Assembly (NCBI GenBank): GCA_949358305.1
Contig: OX442318.1
Location: forward strand, 12,010,517-12,074,516
Direction of reading: 5' to 3'
DNA: 64,000 nt
Origin: Strigamia acuminata
Lineage: Eukaryota; Arthropoda; Chilopoda; Geophilomorpha; Linotaeniidae
In this document: positions 58,430-64,000 of the stretch, one piece after another
Numbering within the stretch: position 1 is the first letter of the stretch
Layout of the letters: each line of letters begins with the position of its first letter
Made by a program: the position numbers and the translations under genes
Notes under the pieces: model-generated
Told to the model about the DNA's origin: nothing
Database searches by the model: none
Seen by the model: only the letters and a program-made list of their open reading frames with translations

Positions 58430-59460
58430 AGGTCTAAAATTATATTTTATGGAAGAATTTTATTTCGTATTTCTTTAAAATTGCAAAATGCAAGTACCAA
58501 AATTTCGAACGTGGGTCTAAAATGTCTAAAATTGTACAACATTATAGAAAAAAACCCACATACTGAAAACCCATTTATTAGAATTTTTTTAATTTGCAAA
58601 ATACAAATACAAAAACTTCAAGAGGGTCTAAAATGTCTAAAATTTTACAACATTATATATATATAAAACCCACATACTGAAAACCCATTTATTAGAATTT
58701 TTTTTAATTTGCAAAATACAAATACAAAAACTTCAAGAGGGTCTAAAATGTCTAAAATTTTACAACATTATATATATATAAAACCCACATACTGAAAACT
58801 CATTTATTAGAATTTTTTTTAATTTGCAAAATACAAATACCAAAACTTCAAGAGGGTCTAAAATGTCTAAAATTATGATAATTTTGCACAACCCACATAT
58901 CTATTTATAAAATACCCAATATTCTGCTATTTTTTAGATGTAAAAAATACAAATACCAAAACTTCACGTGGGTCTAAAATGTCTAAAATTCTACTATATT
59001 ACATACATGTATAGTCTAACCTATTTACTGAAAACCCATTTTTGTAAACAATTTTTTATTTTATTTAATTGCATCATTTGAAATACCAAAATTTCATCAC
59101 ATAGGTCTAAAATGTCTAAAATCGTACACTTATTTTAAACAAACCTACCTACAAAAAATACCAATTTTTATAATTTGAAAACAACATGATGTATAACACC
59201 GAACTGTCATTACATGGGTCTAAAATGTCTAAAATCATATATATTTTTTCAACAAACCTACATAAAAAAATACCAATTTTTTATAATCTGAAAACAACAA
59301 GATGTAAAACACCAAACTTTCATCACATGGGTCTAAAATGTCTAAAATTATACATATATATTATAAACAAACCTACTTATAAAAAAATACCATTTTTTAT
59401 AATCAGAAAACAACAAGATGTAAAACACCAAACTTTCATCACTTGGGTCTAAAATTATCC
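58430..59460. repeat. Higher-order repeat with GGTCTAAAATGTCTAAAAT, about 115-130 bp unit
   Basis: Nine occurrences of GGGTCTAAAATGTCTAAAAT-like cores at about 58514, 58625, 58740, 58855, 58972, 59105, 59216, 59329 and 59445. Interposed DNA is AT-rich and best conserved between the 2nd and 4th (AACCCATTTATTAGAATTTT). Confidence 0.9.
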
Positions 59461-60120
59461 ACCATAACACATTGCTGCCAATCAGCAAATCAGCAAACAC
59501 TAATGTTTTCTTTCCACTCTTTAAACTGTCATTACGTGAACACAAATGACTTCTTTTTTTACAATTAAGTGTTGGTTAACTCCATTGAGTTCATCCCGCT
59601 CACACCAACCCTCTTAACAGCTATCTCCCTTGTGTAAGGAGAAACCCTTCCTTGCACTCACTCCCCTAGTTCCGCTTCTACTCCACCATTATTCCAACTG
59701 TCATCCCGAGATGTTTAAACAAGATTATAACTACATATTGTTCGCACAAACAAACACACAAATTGTTAAAATTTTAACTCGTTCAAACTTGGACAATCGA
59801 TATTGAATAAAACGATTAAAACAACTCTTTTGAGCAATTTGTAAGTTAATTAAAGAACAACTCCCTTCAGAGTTCAGACGTGCAAAGTGCTGGTCTTCGG
59901 CCATGTCCGGGTGGAGATGGGAGTCCGCTCCGGACATCCTATCCAAAGCCATTCTGGGGTTTGAATATACAATACAGGATGTTCTATTTAAGAATTTGCA
60001 GCAACCAAACCAAAATTTCAAAACTCGTTTAACCGTGTTTTCCAATTCCAATGGAAATCACCGTAAATGCTTTCATTAAGCGCGGGATGCTGATTCAACG
60101 CGGTATCCTTTACAACGCGG
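59461..60120. other. No recognised gene; GC-richer patch at 59.87-59.96 kb
   Basis: The minus strand there reads MSGADSHLHPDMAEDQHFAR inside a 106-residue open frame (59731-60051). Composition is protein-like, but no splice sites or family support it. Confidence 0.25.
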
Positions 60121-60471
60121 GTCTAAATTGAAGAAAACGACTAAAATAAATGTCTAAATTGAAGAAAACGACTAAAATAAATGTCTAAATTGAAGAAAAC
60201 GACTAAAATAAATGTCTAAATTGAAGAAAACGACTAAAATAAATGTCTAAATTGAAGAAAACGACTAAAATAAATGTCTAAATTGAAGAAAACGACTAAA
60301 ATAAATGTCTAAATTGAAGAAAAGGACTAAAATAAATGTCTAAATTGGAGAAAAGGACTGAGATAAATGTCTAAATTGAAGAAAACGACTAAAATAAATG
60401 TCTACATTGAAAAAAAAGACTAAAATAAATGTCTAAATTGAATAAACGACTAAAATAAATGTCTAATTTGG
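60121..60471. repeat. Minisatellite with GTCTAAAT core, 31-bp unit
   Basis: Eleven to twelve copies of ATGTCTAAATTGAAGAAAAC then GACTAAAATAA, very uniform, so recent. Preceded by three CGCGG words (60080-60120). Confidence 0.95.
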
Positions 60472-60475
60472 ATTT

Positions 60476-60942
60476 TTAAGCAAAAAAATTAATTTTATTG
60501 GCTGAAATGTAAAGTCTCTGCTCCTGAACACGTGCGCAATTTGGTCAACACCATTGCGTACTTTAAATGAAACTTATGAAATTTTGCAAATATTATTAAA
60601 ATTTTTGTATACCATTACAGGAACTCGAGCAAGACAGAATACGGACAAATAAAGAAAATATTAAAAATAAATTTATTTTTAAAACTTAAAAAAATATAAA
60701 CTCAAATTTAAATTTTAATAAAAATTAGTTCGATCAATTTAATTAAATAAAAATGTATTGTTAACAAAACATAACGTGACAATATACAGTAACTCACCCA
60801 ACGTGTAAACTGACCATTTACAGTACCCCGTTACCTTTCGTTGAATTAATAAATTTTCATCAACAAAATTAACCGAACCGACTCCATTCATTAAAAAATT
60901 TAAATTCCTCCTCTATTTCTCTAAACTATAAAAATAAATCAT
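60476..60942. other. AT-rich DNA
   Basis: Nothing supported. Confidence 0.5.
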
Positions 60943-61475
60943 TAATAGTGAGTTTGCGGTTGCCAATTGTTCCTTATAATTATGAGTTACAAGCTCATAA
61001 TTATAAAAATTGACTTATAACATAACGTAACTACTCAACTTTTACACTATTTTGTAAAATAAGGGAGCCAATCAGATCGCTTAACACTATTTGAAGCTCT
61101 TCCCACTATTGCAAATGGCGCCGATGGTGCTAATGGAAATTCAAAATGGCTGCCTGACCTGTTTCAACATTCAGCCTCAATCACAATTTCTTTCTGCCAT
61201 CGAAGGATAGAAACAACTAAAATCATTCCAGGTAAGCAAATAAATAAACTGGAAGACAATTTCATGTCTGAAAACTGTCAAATTAGGAAAACTACAGATT
61301 TTCATTTTCTTTTGCATAGAGATTTGTTCTACCATTACATGGTATTTATAAGTATAATTTATAAAATATATTTATTCTACCGCAAGTGCCTATTTCAAGA
61401 AGGAATTATAATTATAATTATGAGCTTGTAACTCATAATTATAAGGAACAATTGGCAACCGCAAACTCACTATTA
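60943..61475. mobile_element. Young TIR element with perfect 64-bp hairpin-containing arms
   Basis: The left arm 60943-61006 and right arm 61412-61475 are exact inverted copies over 64 bases, starting TAATAGTGAGTTTGCGGTTG. Within each arm, CTTATAATTATGAG and CTCATAATTATAA pair around TTACAAG. The 405-bp interior is non-coding. ATT occurs next to both ends. Confidence 0.92.
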
Positions 61476-61849
61476 TTTATTTCCCCCAAAAAACGTCCAC
61501 GATCAACGTTGTAGTCCTAACTGACCGCCAAGCTGGGCGCCATTTGCAATGCTCAGTCCAGTAGTGTTTAGGTCTGTGTTTAGTCGTGTTTCCACTTCAG
61601 AAAACGCAACTTCTTCAAGAAACTCAAATACAACACCATTATATCCTTACTAGTACATCATCCCGACTAAAACTCCACCTCGCCAAACAAAACGCACCAC
61701 AAAATGACAACAACTTTTTAATTAAAACAACTAAAACCAAACCCAACCCATAATTCTTTCCCGCCGAAAGAGAAAGAAAGACCCATCTCCGAAATCCCCA
61801 AATAATCATAAGAAAAGGCATTGGTAGAAAATTGATGGAGTTAATTTAG

Positions 61850-62830
61850 TGACAGGCGTTTTAGCGAACAATTCCCAGCACCGAGAAGAAAATTTCAATT
61901 GCAGCGAGCAAACGAGAGAGAACGAGATAGAACGAGAGAGAGAGAGAGAAAGAGAGCAAGCAGAGAGAGCAAGCGTTGCTCGATCCAGCAACTCATTACA
62001 AAATCTCCCCTTTCGAAAAACAATACCCCATTCACCAAGGGGTGAAATGATGAATTAATTGTGTGCAGACGCGAGTGAAAAGCACTCGCGATTCAATTGG
62101 TTGCAAACCCCCACCAGACGCAGCAGCAAAGCCCGCCAAAAGAGAAACAGAGGCGGGCGAGGCGAGGGCGAGTCAAAAGCTAAGCCTTCCTTCCCTTCCT
62201 TCCTTCCATTGCCAATTATCGTGCAAACCAATTTGAGTTGTAGCTTGTAAACAAACAATCGAGTTTAGGCCTAAAGGCCACGCTGGAATATCAATTCGGC
62301 GTTTCCCCGCGAGAATAATGGCCTTCTCAAGCTGTTGCGAACCACTGCTTTGTTGGAATTTTAAGTCGAGAATTTTCAATAAAACAGCGCAGCAATGCCA
62401 GCAATCGCGCTGCTCTCTCTCGAAGCATTTCCAATTCAAACGTCGACTTAAATTTTCTCATCTTTATTTAGCATTTTGCGGCCGCGAGCTTTTAAGTCCG
62501 TGTTGAATGACGTGATCGAAACGTTGTGGGCCGAGATTAAATTTATATTGGGTATAATTTGGTGCCAACTCCTATTCATTTGTCTCATTTATCTGTATTT
62601 GGGTCAAAGAGGAGAAGCTTATGGTGTTGCAGGTCACTAAGTTAGATTAAACAGAGCGTGAATAAGAGTGCAGGCACGGTGCAGCCGTAAACGTTTTCTC
62701 TCGCCCTCTCTCTCTCTCTCGTTCTCTCGATTAAAAATACCCGCTTTTCATTACGCTCTGTGATTTGTGTTGTGTGCAAAAACGAATCCAATGGAACGGA
62801 AAGGGCGGACTTGCTCGCTAAACACATTAC
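61850..62830. promoter_or_regulatory. GC/CpG-richer island bracketed by GAGA tracts
   Basis: A GA tract (about 61910-61972) and a CT tract (about 62696-62730) bracket roughly 730 bases of unusually GC-rich, CpG-containing DNA that includes a GCGGCCGC octamer near 62478 and GAGGCGGGCGAGGCGAGGG near 62150. The two tracts are inverted copies sharing CGAGAGAACGAGA. No open frame here resembles a protein. It may be a promoter with an untranslated first exon of the minus-strand Ig gene, or the start of a divergent gene beyond the window. Confidence 0.3.
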
Positions 62831-64000
62831 AAATTAAGTGGTTTCCGTTCGACATTTTTTTTTTTTTTTTTTTTTTTAAGTAATCAAATTGGAATAATCA
62901 AGTTTTTGTGTGACTACCCGACATTGTATTGCAGTGAAGCACTGCATGCGTGCTTGTTTGAAGTTTCTGTTTATATGAGCTTTGGTGTTGCAGTGAACAC
63001 ATTCACTTGTCCTTAAATCACTTACAGAAGTGACTTAAAGAAGTCAATTCTCGATTGAACACGCTGAAAACCGAACTGGACTAAAAAGATGGCTTCCGAC
63101 AACATGCGGTAACCAAAATAGCCGGTGTCAAAGATTTCGATTTCACTTAATATTAATCCTCTTATTTGAATTCTTTCAAGATGACCAGGTTTCATAACCC
63201 ACTTAATAACCACTTTAGTTTGTGGATCCTAATTTTGCATTTTTTGATGATGTTTCATGGCCATAAAGTTTATAAATTGACTAAAAAAAAGCACCAAAAT
63301 CATAAATGTATGATTTTTAGAAAAATTAGGCTTTAAAATAATTTTTTTAAATTGATTACTTTATGCTACATTACACAGTCAACATTAAATGAACTTATTT
63401 TTATATACATTCCTTTTTCTTTACTTTCCCCAATTCTTGTTTGGGTCCACATTGCCCCACCATGGGACTGCACTTGTCAACACAAATAATGCCAATTCAG
63501 GCAGAATTATTGATTCAATCTTCCTACACCAATCTTTACTCTCAAAACAAAAAAAATCCACTTAAAAAAAAAAAATATATATATGCCTTAAAATATTTTC
63601 CTACCCTCATGTACCCACACTTTACATAATCCATAAAAATTCATAAAAAAAAAACTACCACACAATATATAAATAAAATAAAAAAACTTTTCTCTTCAAA
63701 CTAAAAATACAAACTAAACTAAAAACCTAAAAAATAAAAATTCAAACTCCACCAAACAATATCAGCTAAACGACCCCCTTCAGACCAGCAACTGTAATGT
63801 GTGATATGGGAATAGCACGTTCAATCTGCATGCTTTCACATTGTGGTCACAGCGTGCTTGAGAGAAGCTAAGATAATCTCTCACTGACACTCGGAATCAG
63901 GCCTCTTCCAATACCCATAAACCATCAGGGATTTTCCACAACAGCACTGAATAAAACACAAAACATAAAAAAAAATAAAATAAAATAAAATAAAAATAAA
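62831..64000. other. No recognisable gene
   Basis: Begins with a run of 22 T (about 62857), then AT-rich DNA with low-complexity A-runs to the window end. Confidence 0.5.

Overview
This window looks like a stretch of a large, AT-rich, transposon-dense animal genome. It has no operons or Shine-Dalgarno sites. Coding sequence is limited to two spliced exons on the minus strand, and the rest is intronic or intergenic DNA filled with short terminal-inverted-repeat (TIR) transposons, minisatellites and decayed transposable-element proteins. The best host exon encodes a V-type immunoglobulin domain resembling the Sidestep/Beat group of arthropod neuronal surface proteins. BEL/Pao, Ty3/gypsy and IS630-Tc1-mariner remnants are also present. 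I infer an arthropod or close relative, but cannot name the species.

Host gene (minus strand): a signal-peptide exon (57901-57997, donor GTGAGT) and an Ig V-set exon (33765-34103, donor GTAAGC) are both phase-compatible (phase 1), which predicts an intron of about 23.8 kb between them. GAGA-type tracts and CpG-richer DNA lie upstream of the first exon (58.1-58.35 kb and 61.85-62.8 kb). No later exon of this gene could be recognised between 33.76 kb and position 1, so the gene appears to continue out of the window or through long introns.

Layout: 0-7 kb holds a 192-bp TIR element (1.84 kb), a TATACT-ended MITE (2.07 kb) and a PIF/Harbinger-like MITE nested in a TACCGTATT-ended element (3.27-4.08 kb). 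6.95-7.70 kb carries two snippets resembling the 5' end of 18S rRNA. 9.8-19.3 kb is dominated by minisatellites, a foldback element (14.18-14.48 kb) and two TIR elements. 21.7-28.97 kb has MITE remnants, a GTGTAA-rich repeat and a mariner-superfamily transposase remnant. 29.67-33.3 kb holds three elements with hAT-like TIRs and 8-bp target duplications, two of them exact, one of the three being nested in a further hAT-like element. 35.9-37.5 kb has two minisatellites and another foldback copy. 38.7-44.1 kb has three more complete TATACT MITEs. 47.7-49.2 kb holds BEL/Pao and Ty3/gypsy remnants. 54.9-60.5 kb holds four minisatellites, three of which share a GTCTAAA core and flank the signal-peptide exon. 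60.94-61.48 kb is a young element with perfect 64-bp TIRs that themselves fold into hairpins.

The most unusual pattern is in the non-autonomous DNA elements. In the TATACT family, and less cleanly in the foldback family, the two arms of one copy match each other closely (up to 40/40), while arms of different copies differ strongly even though the element ends and interior are shared. This suggests that arms are homogenised within a copy. Most open frames in the window are chance or repeat-derived and are not called as genes.
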